A stretch of 64,000 nucleotides of DNA from Boswellia sacra (GCA_013180625.2 SNVD02012978.1:372001-436000), one strand, 5' to 3'. Counted from the stretch's first letter, positions 37,317 through 49,825 are shown. Notes: generated from the letters alone by a model not told the origin. Numbers and translations: made by a program.

Positions 37317-37686
37317 TGATGAGCTCATGCATGACATGCATGAGTTCTAGAATTCTGATGAGCTCATGCATGACATGCATGGCTTCCAGAATCCCTCCCA
37401 TGTGAATGCATTGAAAGTCAAAGGTAGGTGGCCAAATTTGATTTGAATTTGTATGCAGAATTTCCCTATAAATATGGGACGAATTCTGCCTTGTATATGC
37501 ATCAGAGAGATTCCAGAGAGAGTTCAGGTTCCAGAACCAGAGAGTTCTGAGAGTGTGAGAGAGCCAGGAGAGCTCCAGAATTAGTTTAGGGGAGTTTTTG
37601 TATAATTCTTGTATATCAATTTTCTTTGTGAATACAAGTAGATTTTCTCCCAAATCTCTGTTCTGAGTTTGCATTGCATCCCAACA
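37317..37686 (+). repeat. 3' LTR of the young copia element
   Basis: It has the same length and ends as the 5' LTR. It keeps four CATGCATG octamers in its first 80 bp. Confidence 0.95.
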
Positions 37687-40600
37687 AAATCATTACTTGT
37701 GCTCTTTCATACAAAATCAGCTTCTCCTCATCAGCATCGATGCTAAAAATGAGGTCTAGAACATCACTTATATCATTCTGCAAGAAGTAGAGAACTAACC
37801 AGTTTAAGAGAAGCAGACCAAAAGAACCAGTGTAATTTAGAAAGATGATAAAATTGGCATGTAACATACCTCAAGCATCCACTTCAGGTTTTTGAAGTAA
37901 TTAGGACCAATAGCTTCAATATCATGATAAGTTACTTTAACCCCAAGGATATGCTTGTAGAAAGATCGAGTAAAATGAACATCTAACAGTTGCCCATCAA
38001 AAAGTGCTTTTCCAACGTAAAACGGATGTCAAGGAATGAGCAAAAAGCAAACAATGACTAGGCCATTCTAAACAGACAAAGAGAAGTACTCACAACTCGC
38101 CCAACAAACTTGAAATATGAAAGATGTTCTGTTTGGTAAACTGAATTGGGGTTGGGCTGGAACGTTGATTCATTGCCCACTGCAGTGAAAAGTAGGGCTC
38201 CCTTGTCAAAAATAACCCTGGAGAGCAACTGGTACCATTCCCTAGTAAGACCACCAGCATCAATACCTTCCTCACCTTGAAAGTTAACAGTCAACCTTCC
38301 CTTCAAATCTTGAGTTGATCGCATGCGCAGTTGGTTATATGAATCTTCAAGAATGTAAGCTCTTCTTACTGAAATTCTTAAAGGACTGTGATGATGATCA
38401 TGATGATGCTTTATTTTTGACCTGAAGTGTGCACGTTTATTGTCAAAATCAACAAAACGAGGAACCTTTAGCATGAGCGAGAAAGACTTCTCCAGTAACC
38501 CAGGATTTTGACGGATGAAAGCATTTAATAGCTTCCTATGTTTCTTAGAGAACCTCACAAAAGCACTTTGCTTTTCATCAACTTTTGAAACAGGCCCAAT
38601 AGTTTTTGGATGGGCTGTAGATGTGCTGGCATCTTCAATCTCAGAAACAGCAGCAATACCGAAATCATGACCAGAACCTGGTTGTGCAGGATGCAACTTC
38701 TCACACATCACAAAGAAAGATTCTATATATGGTAATATGTTCTGAGCACCTGCAGGCAGTGGTGACATAGCACTGGATGGTTTGGCAGTGGAATTTCTGG
38801 ATGTGGTAACTGAATCAGGGGAAGATTCTGAATAGCTCTCAATTTTGCTTATACATGTACTCAGCTCCAGCCACAAAGGATCCAAAGCTGTATTAATGTC
38901 CCATACCTAAGAAAGAGCAGCAGAATGCTCCTCATCAGGAAGAATTTGCTGATCTTTCTCTTTCTCAATTAGGGAGCTAAAAAGAGAGCTTAATGCCTGC
39001 AGAACCCTCAAAATTGCAGCTCCATCTGAAGATGGTGTACTGAGAAGTGCTTTCACAGCTTCACCAAACATATGTAGCTCCTCCATACCAGATTTTGTTA
39101 ACTTCCGCACTTCATCTGCTAGCTCAGTGATAAATAACTGACAATGAGTAGGAGCAATCACCACCAACTTATTCATTACCTCAGCCACCAAAGTATATGC
39201 ATTATCTGACAAACTGAAAACAAAAAGGCAATGCTAGATCAAGAGTGAAATAAGTAATACAGAACAACAATAACAGTAGGTTGCAAGAGAGGGAGCTAAT
39301 TTTATGTAAGGTGGCATAATTTGAGAATGAACACCTAAAATTCAGAATGAAACTCTTTTCATATTTATAGTTGTAACTATACAAAGTGAAGAATATAGAG
39401 ACATTTGATAATTTATGAGCAAAAAACAACACCAGCACACACAGACGCCCACAAAAACAGAGAATAAGCCTAGACAAAAAGCTTTTATACCCTTCTCGAG
39501 CAAGCAATGAGCAAAGCAGACAAAGTTCTGTTTGTGGCAGGTTAAGCAACACAGTCTGAACATCACATTCCTCGTTTGTACTAGAAGATACAGATTTAGA
39601 CGAATCAACAGCACTGGACGATGAAAAAGAAACCCCAGAGGAAATACCATGAGATTTTGTATTCATCCCAGTATCTGAAGCGGGAGTTTGAGGAGGAGCT
39701 TGTTTTTCTGTTGTAGATGGACCTGATTTTTCAGGTAAATTGCTTTCAGCACTATCTATAATGACCCCCAATAAATTAAGTAGTTGAAAGAAAACACCAA
39801 AAATCAGCACAACACCCAAGCATGTAACTTTACTTATACAATAAATACAGAAAAGCAGATATCACCGCATTAGAAAAAGCATAACCTGTTCAAGATGTGC
39901 TATACTCCTCAAATACAAGGGTTGGTTCAAGAGACTCAAAAGCAACATTATAGATATATATAACCTTCCTGGTGCTTCTTTCTATCCATTTCACACACTT
40001 TAACCATCACAGCTTTGCCATGAGCCTGATCAATATTTTGTACCTCTTGTAGGGAAGGGAGAGGCAGCCTAAACTGAAGCAAAATCTTTGAGACAAAGGG
40101 ATGGTTACGAGCCAAGTAAGTCAGAGTTTCAAGAATTCGCCGAGATACCAGAGGAGGTACTCCTACAGAGGAAAAAGAAACCACCAATATCTAAGCACAT
40201 GGCACTTTAACAACTATCGCATTGAAATTATATCACTAGACAATTTTCTTTTCAATTTTTTTTCTTAAAAAGACCCTCCAAATAATCATACCATCCTCCA
40301 GATAATACAAGTTTGAGAAAACTGTGTACGCACATACTGTGCACTTACCATCAAAATGCTGGGGACGAGAATACATCACATTGTTCTGGCAAGTGTAAAG
40401 ACGATAAGACGACTCAATAGCATTTGAATAATTGACTGCCTTTCTTGTATCAAGCATCAGCATGTCTATCAAGATTCTAACCATAGAAGTTCTCGTTTCA
40501 CTATGAGCACATAAATTTAAGAGAAGCCTCTGCAATGAACCTTTATAGAGTGGTTGCAAAATCGATTTATTTGGTATAAGAAAATATTAAAATGGCATTA

Positions 40601-41006
40601 CTAGAAAGGAAATTTACAAAAATCCATTAGCAATCTGCTAAAGAAGGAATAGCCTGAGAAAGCCAAAAAAACTAAAAACTAAAAACTAAAAATAAAAACT
40701 ACCAGAAGGCCAAACATGCAAGATTAAATTTAAAATCAGATATTCACAGATTAAAAAGTTAAGTGCACACTCAAGAGAAAACCTATTCCACCACGTGGAT
40801 ACCTGGACCACACGAAGCAACCGTATCATTGCTTGAAGAGCTTCTGCGCCAACTAAAGGAGTCCCATCTGCCTCAACTACCTTAGCAGCAATATTCCTGT
40901 GGGAGGCAATACTTCCTCCAGCTCTTTCAACATTTGATCCAACACCTTCACGCCTTGAAGACTCACCTCTACGATTCCTAGGGTACATTCCAAATGATTC
41001 CTGGTC

Positions 41007-43136
41007 CTAAAACATCGAAGGGTACAGGGAGTAACCTTATTATAATTAACACAAATTAAAACTTACCATGGATAAAAAATTCCATTAACAAAAATCCACT
41101 ACATTTTTACTAATAAGCAACTCTCATCTTACTCACTTAGATAAAATATAATAATTAAGAAATTAACAGAGGGCTTATAAACATATTGAAAGGATAAAAG
41201 ATACAGAAACCTTATTGCCAAAATTCACCAAATTCTTCCTTAGCCGTAACTTCAACGAACAAAGAGTCACAATAAACAATAATAGGTATAAAAATCAGTA
41301 AGCAATTAACTAGTTTTATATATGTAAAATACATATCATATAGTATTGTCCATACATATGTTTATATGTACAGCTCCAAAGCAAGTGTACTTCAGAACTT
41401 AATCATTAATTAGAAACACGCACATGCTCATATAATAAGACACCTTGCATAACGTTCTTTTAGATAAACTCTTAAAAACAAAAATTCTTACAAACAGAGC
41501 TTAGTGAATTTCTACAACAAAGAGGAGTTTGAATATAAATTATAACTAAAACATGTATCAATAGAAATCTAGTCATTATGGATCAGAATACAAACAAAAC
41601 TTTGATTTGTAGCACAAATCAAACATCAAAGGTTAAGCTACCAAGCAGGATTTTTTTATTCAAACACAAGACTAACCAAAACACCATGGAAGAGAGAGAG
41701 AGAAACATGGAAGGAGTGGTATTTCCCATGGCCAATTATGGTCACTAAGTGATGGATATTATGGCTGTTGAAAGATCTTACTTCCAGGGGCTCCTATGTG
41801 TGTGTGTGTGTGTGATATTATCAGTTTTTGTGCAGGTTTAGCTGAAGTGGTGATTATTCCTAGTACGTAGGGATTTGATTAACCTAAGTGTTATGGACTA
41901 TAAATCTGCTTCTTATTTCTTGTCTTACAATCACGTCTTCTTGCTAAGAAATAATTGCGATTTGTCTTGGAGTTGGAGGGTTGCTGATAGGCTTCTGGGA
42001 GCCCCCTTTGATGTCTCTTGCATGCCCTCCTCCATAGGTTTCATATACTTTGTTTCTAGGATTTACCCAAACATCGACTGCATGTACACCTAGCTAGCAA
42101 GTGTCACTCATATGATTAGATTATAAACGATTAGTTACTTATATTTTTCCCTAATGCTCTTTATTCTATATAATAATCTTGTATTTATAATTATACTCAG
42201 CAAGATGCATGTAAAATAAATTAATGATCACTACTCAGGACTCATCCAGGGCTTAAGATTTTTGTCTTCTATGATTAGAGCTGAAGAGTGGCCCAAACAA
42301 CTCTTGGCCGGCAGCTTCTACGTTTATAGTAAACTACAGCAAAGACTGTGAACATGGATTCTGTGATAAGATTATTTTTTAAGCCATTAGCACTGCATCT
42401 TGCTGGACCATTCAGAGGAAACAAAAGAAACCAATGAACCCGCAAGATTTTGAAGATTTTTATTTTCTTTCTGCAGCGAAGAGTCTTATAATCTTGTCGA
42501 CTTCACGGTTAACTATAGATTTAAGTGGGTAAGTGCATGTATATATAAATAAGAAATAAAAGTCATTTATGACATTAGAAAAAAGAAATTCAGTTCTCTT
42601 CACCAATCAGGAAATGATAGAAGTTTTTTTAAACTATACGTACTAAAAAGTACTATAAAAGATAATCCTAAAAGCAAATTCTAGGCATTATCTCCTACAT
42701 CAGGTATGGCTATCTATTTATATTTGTTAAACTTTTTTTTTTTTCACTTTTACGGGTAGACTTCGAATTAATTTATACTTAATAAAAAAATGTTAAAAAG
42801 AGAAGAGAACAGATTCCATATTCATTCTTTCTCTCAAACGTTGCTCCAACCAAAATCAGTCCCTCTCACAAAGCATTTTCAAGACCAAGATAGAAAGCAG
42901 AATATACATCAAAGTAAACGATCCTATCTTGAGTCAAAGATAAATGTGCGAAGGAATAAATTATCTTTGTCTCACGATCATTTATCTTTGCCTCAATACT
43001 AACATAATTAGAGTGCTCAACAGATCAAATACATTATCTAAAGCTTGGGAAAAAGATTCTCTAGTTGAATCCAAATAACAACATAGAAAAAAATTATAAT
43101 AAACGTCTGCTAGTTGAGTATAAGACAGAACCAAAC
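41007..43136. other. AT-rich DNA upstream of the UPL relic
   Basis: No further UPL exon is recognised. There is a (GA)n tract near 41692 and a (TG)n tract near 41797-41812. An open frame at 41875-42093 (+) has no recognisable domain. Confidence 0.5.
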
Positions 43137-43531
43137 CTGAGCATCGTCTTCCATCTCTTCTCGTTCTTCTATCCTCTGGCGTCTGAGGCAGGCAAAGCTA
43201 GCTAGAGGAAGCTCCTTACCACCTGTATAGGAATCTAAGTCAATCCCCTCCAAACTCTTGAAAAATACGACTTCAAACAACATTTCAGAAGAAATAGTTG
43301 TAAAACTAAAATGAAAAATAAATAAATGGTAGAACAAAATAATTACAGTACCAACAGCATACAGACATGAAAAAAATCGTGGAAAACAAAAACAAACAAA
43401 TATTTCCAAATCTATGTTTCATAATAAAAAATTAATTAATTAATTAATTAAGTACAAAGAATAGTTTGCCTTGCAACCAATCAGAGTTCTCAACCTCTTT
43501 CCTTACAATATCAAGCACACCTCGGCGCCTT
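43137..43531 (-). pseudogene. Two exon-like segments of an unidentified gene
   Basis: On the minus strand, 43531-43470 follows an acceptor (CTACACAG) and reads RRRGVLDIVRKEVENSDWLQ. 43222-43137 follows acceptor CCTATACAG and ends at donor CAG|GTTTGG; it encodes a charged segment with LRRQRIEEREEMEDDAQ. The first segment would need a GC donor (AAG|GCAAAC). The family is not recognised, and I could not place these in UPL1/2. They may be leftovers of another duplicated gene. Confidence 0.3.
43427..43450. repeat. (TTAA)n simple repeat
   Basis: Five or six TTAA-type units within the intron-like gap between the two exon-like segments. Confidence 0.7.
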
Positions 43532-43569
43532 CTGTGTAGTGTAGATCCAAAACAAGTAGATATTGTCTG

Positions 43570-45229
43570 CTTTAAGCTTCATGCATGCATCTTTCTCATA
43601 GATTTATTTTTAGGCTTCACATAAACGTTCTTCACCCAAAATGTGCGATCTTATGGGGTATTTCACTATATCTAATATCTTCTTTCAAACAATGTGAGAT
43701 GTTACAGATAATGACTTCAAATTCCATCCATATACAACTATTTGTTACAATTTAAGCCATAAAACTTGATGTAACATAATATGATGGGTACAAAAAATGA
43801 AAAAGATTTTAAATAAATGCATGGCAATGACTCGCCATCTAATGATATTATGTCACATCAGATTGTATAACTTTATTAAGTTGTATAATAATGGTTGTAT
43901 TTGTAGTATATTATTGAATTAATTATACATATGTATGTACATTAGTACATACATATGTATAATTGTTTTATGCAATTTAGGTTATATAACCTCATGTGAT
44001 AGAATAATTGGAGGTAAAGTTATGAATATTATATACATAAAGTAGGAGGTCGTTAATTCGGTCATTCACATACTAAGCTTGAGCTGAGCCGACAAAGCAT
44101 TCAGCGTCTAATGTACATTTACCACATTACAAATGACCAAAAGTTTTTGTATCGTTCATCAAGTTAATATCTATTCACTCCTAGGAATTGCGAGATTCAC
44201 CTCTTCAATATTGAATATCCTAATACTTGTCCTGTAAATTTGTTTTACATGATCAGAAAATATGCATAAATACTCCTAGGCTACTTTCCCTTTTTTTTTT
44301 TCGTTAAAGGTATGGTAAGAATGCTTAACAGCTCAAGAAAAGGTAAAACAAGTAGAGCCCTAAAGAGACAAACAGAAACATGTGTTATTCTCTTTTGCAA
44401 TGACTTTCTTTGTCTTCAAATGCAGGAAGTTTAGTAGAACTTGAACGACAACGTGAGATGTGAACATGATTTTGTACATAACACTAGGTTTCCGCCCCAC
44501 TTGCTGCAACTGCAGGTCCACGGTCAGTCCATATATAAGATAAAACTTGGAAGTTTGGTGATTTTACTTTTCGCTTTCACATATATCACTTGCTATAGTG
44601 AATTTGATATCTGGGTTTTGCTTTTGGGGCTCAAAATGAATTTATCAGTTCATTTGCTTTCCTAAGCCAAGATGTCTCTTTTTTTGAGATAAATTAGTAA
44701 GTCCCCAATAGATATTCTACATTTATAGAAGTGGCTTTCTGATCAAAGTTGGGATTTTGAGGGCTAAGGAGTGATGAATTTTGAATTTTTGGTAATTGAT
44801 GGAAGAAATTGAGAGAGAAGGTGAGGATTTTATGTAGGTTATGAATTCTTTGTCAAAGTTGATAAGTTCTCAGAGGTGGGTTTTGGTTGAAAGAAACCGA
44901 TATGTGAATTTGAAGGCATAGCCTGGATTCATGGGAAGTGAAATTTAGATAATCATGGTGGTGTATAAGCTTGATTAGATTGGTGTTTGGGATTGGAGAT
45001 GCTTGATAGAAGCTTTTCAGTTTCCGCACATGCATTGAATTACGCATCACTTATGTTGGGCTCTGTAAAATAGTCATAGAAGTGTGTATAAGGCAAGGTT
45101 GAATCCAGTTCAAGATATGCCCCCTTCATCAGTTCTCTCACAGACAGATGAAAATGGAAAATTTCATGAATCGAAGAAGATTTCTAGGAGAAAACCTTGT
45201 GCTAACAATAATTTGTTACATTGGTGAAG
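43570..45229. other. AT-rich intergenic DNA
   Basis: No gene is supported. Short open frames near 44441-44665 (+) and 44853-45050 (-) show no domain or homology that I recognise. Confidence 0.5.
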
Positions 45230-45880
45230 TTGTATGAATTAACCATTTAGGCCTAGAAGACCTTGACAGAACCTATTAATCTTTCAGTTGATAATGAAAC
45301 ACAAATAGGAGAATAGAGAAATAAAAATTAAATAACAACCATCAGAGATCATTATAACAAATTTGCCACAAAATTTTGTCATTGTTGATGTAATCGTGGC
45401 CATTTAGAATGTGTCTTGGTATGTGACTCTGTTCACAAACTGATCAGAGAAAACAGAGCTTAGTGCAGGGTTAGTTTGAAACACCAAATTAAGCATTTAG
45501 GGCTAGAAGACCTGGAGAGAACCTGTCTTTCAGTTGATAATGCTCAGTTAATAATATGATTTCTGAGTTTACCAGAGTTTTGTAAAAGGGAAGGAAAAAT
45601 TGTCCAAGAAAAGTCAAGAGTCACGGACTGCATCCTTCATAGTTGACAACTACAAACTTTAGGAATTTTAAAGGCAGAGTTATGAATCAGGGATAACTTT
45701 TTTCAGGACAAAAACATATAGCAGACCAAGTAAATGACATGTACAAAAATATTGTCAAATTACATAATAAAAAAGTGGAAAATAAAGGAAAATAAACAAA
45801 ACTACAACCATTACGAATCATTAATCAAACATTCCTGAATTTTCATCGTTGTTGTTGTCCACCGGTCTTCAAATTGTCAC
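45230..45880 (-). repeat. Relics of NLR 3' flanks (at least two copies)
   Basis: The segments 45337-45400 and 45800-45870 resemble the sequences just past the stop codons of the two NLR pseudogenes (9530-9596, 47726-47795). They share an ACAACCATYA...ATCATTA core followed by a TCATTGTTG or TCGTTGTTG word. In addition, 45236-45300 and 45482-45545 are direct repeats of each other (TAGAAGACCT and CAGTTGATAATG shared). No NBS or LRR coding remains between them. Confidence 0.55.
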
Positions 45881-46150
45881 CGGTCTTTAAATAAACAGTA
45901 AAGACCCAATTCAACTATTTGGTTATCTCTTTTGAAAATCATATTTTGAAAAACTAAAATTTGGATAGACCAAAATACAAAAATTATCTCTTATAAAATA
46001 ATATAAATCTAAAAAAAACTTTTTCAAATTACTGTTATGTATTAAAATTTTAAATTATTTATTTAATAAATTATAAAATTAAATTCATTTAAAATTTTTC
46101 TAAAATTATTTTTTTTCAGAAATAAAAAAATGTTGTCAAACGTCAATTGC

Positions 46151-47246
46151 ATTACAAGTGGACATATAAAATGTACTGTACCGTGCCGATAAAGTTCAAA
46201 AATTTTGGGCCCATAACATTGTTTGTGTCATACTTACCCCAGCACGAACAATATTTTGTTTCGAATTGTGCCTAGTACTAAAAAAATTTTGGAGGCCAAA
46301 CATGGTCTATATAGCACAGCCCAAATGGATCGTATTGTGCCTAGGACTGTTGTTTCGAACTTGGCCCGAATGAGTAAAAAATACGTACAAAATTTTTTTA
46401 TCTTTTTACTTTTAAATTTTTATTAAAATGACGCACTTGTATCTTAAAGAGACTAATTAACCCCTTATTTAGGAGCCATAAACATTCATTTAAGAAAAAT
46501 AGGCTTATCTTTAAGAATTTATAAATAACAGTTTCAAACTTTTTTATTAATTATTACTATATTGAGTTAAAATTTATTTTATTTGCTTTGTTTAAAGTAA
46601 AAATTCTAACATTTTAGCTAAATAAATATAGATATACTAGTTAATTTCTTAAAAAAGTGAATAATTTATTAATAATTTGAACTAAAAGTATAATTTTTCA
46701 AATATATTATAGAGTTTCATCATTACTGTTAAGACTCATTTTGTATCATTTTTTTAATTGAAAATAGGTTCATTTAATTATGAGATAAATTAAAAAAAGA
46801 TAGAGACTTACGAGAACTAAGAATATAAAAGGCATGAGAGATAAATAGAAATTGAGGAAAGAAAATAAATTTTACTTGTACTTTTAATTGCTACAACATT
46901 ATAATAAAGTAAATTGGTCCTTTGATATATTCATTTAAATCCAATGATTTATTTATTTATTTCTTTTAATTCAAAATAGACTTATTTTATTAAATTAATT
47001 AAAAAAAGTAATCATGCTCATTTGTGTCTATTCGTATTTATCGTGCTTCGTATTTGTCACATTCCAATCGTGCTTCGTGCCAACATGTCTCATCGTACCA
47101 AACTTTTAAGCCCAATCCAGTCTAATTCTCATTTCGTACTGTACCGTACCGCTACAATATTCGTGTTTGGACCATACTCGTACTGTACGATTTCGCGTTA
47201 CAACGTGTCGTGCTCGTGCTCAGCTTGACCCTTATTACATGTCTAG
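46151..47246. repeat. Candidate MITE-like or foldback element
   Basis: The ends are imperfectly inverted (TGGACATATAAAATG left; TAGACATGTAATAAGG reading inward from the right). Both subterminal parts are rich in GTACTGTACCGTGCC or TACCGTACAG-type words and in CGTGCT/AGCACG words. No coding content and no target duplication seen. Confidence 0.35.
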
Positions 47247-47739
47247 CTGCAGGCTATTGTCGTAGTGGCACATGGGCAACACCTGCTCCTCCATCGTGTT
47301 CGTCCGTCGGTGGACGGACAATAAGGATATGGTAACAGCTAAACCAAATAAAACCGGATCTGACCAGAAGTTTAATAGTCAGATCTTTTTTGTGAAATAC
47401 TGAACAACGAGAAACAAGCGTCAGTATCATCACCAAACAACAACAACTTATCAACCAGACAAAATGCCAAAAAAAAAAAAAAACAACAAACACAGAAAAC
47501 GAGATATGTGATCAGTTTCTCAGCTCCACCTTCAATTGCTTCTAAGCTTCGAAGCCGACTTTGTAATTTGTACTTAAATTAGGTAAGTAGCCAGCACCAA
47601 GACAGGCAAAGCCAATTCCAATTCGATAATATCGCAGCACAAATAAATGACATTACAAATGCCACAAAAGAACAGAGGATTTTTCGTTTTTACATCGACT
47701 AATTCAACAAAAAAGTGGAAAAAAAAATTACAACCACCA

Positions 47740-49825
47740 TTAATCATTAATCAATAATTGCAAATTACACTGAATTTTCACCATTGTTGACGCCCTTTCA
47801 TCATCTAAGGGACTTGAAACAGGGAAGAAAACCGATTTTGGTGGCTTCATCTCTCCACTGTAGATTCTTCCACCAGTCTTCTCCTCCTTAATATCAATTT
47901 GACGATCCTTTGCACTATTGGAATCGAGTGGGAGCTCCTTAAGACTTGAGCAACGATGTACAAACAACGACTCCAGATGCGGGAACGGCAAAGTATTCTG
48001 ACAGATTATCTTCAAAATTGGCAGCTCTGATAAATAAGCTGCTGGAGTTTCGCAAATGGGTTTAGTACTCCCACGTACTTCTGAACTTCACTCCATTTTT
48101 CATCACTGATTATTTCTTCCATAGAAGAGCACCTGCCTATATATACTTTCTGTAGATTTGGAGCAAGAACAAGCCAAGTCAAGTCACGCAAGTTTTTGCA
48201 ATTAAATACACTAAATGTGCGAATGCTAAGGAAACCATGAGTTTCAGTAAGCCATGTGTCCGCACAATCAATCTTCAGCTCTTCAAATTCACATTGCGTA
48301 ATATATAGATCACCCAGATTCTTTATATATTTTAGAAATGAAACATCAAGCAGTGTCAAATCCCTACAAAATTGAAATTGTAGAGTTTGAGTACAAATCT
48401 TTAAGATATGGGAGGTCAAAAATCTTTGGAAAGCTTCGGAACTTTTTAACACGATGCTCAATGCCTTTAAAAGTTTCAAACCACATAATTCTTCTACCAA
48501 TAATTCAAAACCACCATATAAAACGTTATCCTGATCATCCCTTGACAAACCGAACACACAACAATCTTAGTCTTCAGGATATAATCTACAGTACAAGAGG
48601 CAAGATCTAGTTGTATCATTTGATAAACTATCATAACTGAACCTTAAGCGAGAAAATACCTTTTCCTCCATATCCTCAAATTCAGCTGCTGATGTTCTTA
48701 AGACCCGAATTGCTTGTTCCCATTCTGCTGGTGTGTCTTTACCGGCCATGACTCTACCAACGGTAATGATTGCAAGTGGCAGACAAGCACACTCCTTGAC
48801 TATCTCATCAGCTAGCTTCCAGATTCGAGAATCCCAGTCAAGAATGTCTTTTCCAACCTTCTGTCGAAACAATTCCGAAGCATCATTAAAACTTAAAAGC
48901 TTTACTTCAAACTTCTTATCAGCTTCCATTTTGCTACAAACATCAGACCTGCGAGTTGTGAAGAGTATTTTGGATTCACTTTCCTGCAAGCGTTGAAGAG
49001 GGACCCCCAACTCCGTTAATTCGATCCGCTGCCATATGCATCCAACAATAATGCAAACTTTTTGTTGGACAAAGCAAAGGAGATGTCCTCAGCTTTAGAC
49101 TTGTAATCCGACAAACCCAATCTTTTTTCGATTTCTTTTCGAATATTGTCAAAATTGGGCGTCCTAGACACAACTACCGTGATAACAACTTGAAATCCTA
49201 GCGGTTCTTTACAGAATCTGTTATTGATCTGTTTTAATAGGGTAGTTTTGCCCACACCCCCCATGCCATATAGACCGATGATTTCACATTGTTTATCTCC
49301 GAGACATGTCCAAACTTCGTCAAGCATTGAATCTTGGCCAACTATTTTTCGTTGATCAATCGCTTCTTCACGAGCTGGAGGTGTTACCTCCACGGTCACG
49401 TCTTCAAAAGCGTCTCCCTGACCCTTTAAAGTGATCATTTCTTGCAGCAAATGTTCCACTTTTCTCCCGAAAAGGTAGCTTGATTTCAAGTCCTTGGAAC
49501 AGCAGCCTAAAAGACATAACTTCTTAACTTCTTGATGTCTATCTTTTAGCTGGTCAGCAACTTTGCTTTCCATCTGTTCTATGTTGTCAAACCATAACTT
49601 CACTACTTCCGTTGGTTGCATGTGGGGGTTTTCTTGGGCTTTATTAGTAACCTTCCTCGTCACGTCGTTGCTGAAAGCTCTCAATCCAACCAATGCTCTG
49701 TCCAAGGCAGCAAGATTAGCAGTGATATTCCTTATATATTTTGTCTCTGATGATATGCAAGAGCAAATGGAACCAATTGCAGATGCTAGTAAGTCTGAGA
49801 AGCTGCTAGCCAAGTCGTTACCCAT
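47740..49825 (-). pseudogene. CC-NBS-LRR pseudogene with large internal deletion (RPS5-like)
   Basis: The ATG at 49825 opens a CC domain of about 150 residues (ending near RKIVGQDSMLDEVW) and an intact P-loop, GLYGMGGVGKTTLLKQ, near 49250. A one-base loss at the kinase-2 motif (KFALLLD, about 49045) shifts the frame. The NB-ARC then continues (ILFTTRRSDVC, CLPLAI, CLLYCRLYPED) to a TAA at 48567-48569. In the same frame the sequence jumps directly into late LRRs (FELLVEELCGLKLL). Compared with the paralog at 9674-12279, about 235 residues are missing, including the rest of RNBS-D, the MHD motif and the first LRRs. A further one-base loss near 48030 shifts the C-terminal LRR. The last frame ends at 47740. 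It is non-functional. Confidence 0.9.

Larger units (their letters stand above)
32216..37686 (+). mobile_element. Young full-length Ty1/copia retrotransposon in a UPL intron
   Basis: Length 5,471 bp. LTRs of exactly 370 bp (32216-32585, 37317-37686) start TGATGAGC and end CCCAACA, and differ at three positions by eye (about 99 percent identical). Target duplication AAATC is perfect (32211-32215, 37687-37691). The interior holds a tRNA-Met-like primer site, a long leader, one gag-pol frame in copia order (gag, protease, integrase, RT, RNase H) and a polypurine tract (GGATGGAGGGGGAG) before the 3' LTR. Two nonsense codons are the only lesions seen. Gag and RT resemble the Tork/Tnt1-type branch, which is a family-level judgement. 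Confidence 0.95.
31606..41006 (-). pseudogene. UPL1/UPL2-like HECT ubiquitin ligase pseudogene, partial
   Basis: Nine exons on the minus strand match the C-terminal part of the roughly 3,600-residue plant ligase UPL1/UPL2: 40803-41006, 40349-40553, 39886-40162, 39491-39783, 38094-39213, 37870-38016, 37697-37777, 31909-32134, 31606-31744. The HECT domain begins in the fifth exon (SLMLKVPRFVDFDNKRAHF). Lesions: a TA insertion frameshift near 39960, TAG at 38907-38909, TGA at 32102-32104, and a one-base loss near 31643. Acceptors of the second and fourth exons read AA instead of AG, and that of the sixth reads AC. The exon with the catalytic cysteine and C-terminal tail is absent, as are all upstream exons. 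It cannot ligate ubiquitin. A copia element sits in the intron between 37697 and 32134. Confidence 0.9.

Noticed and set aside
38058..38885. Long HECT-region frame read as a functional ligase
   Set aside because: It is one part of a multi-exon relic with a stop just upstream, defective acceptors, a downstream frameshift and no catalytic cysteine exon.
39202..39819. Open frame with hydrophobic C-terminus as a membrane protein
   Set aside because: The hydrophobic tail is intron sequence; only 39491-39783 is a UPL exon.
41797..41812. (TG)n tract as a regulatory element
   Set aside because: It is a simple microsatellite; nothing ties it to a gene.
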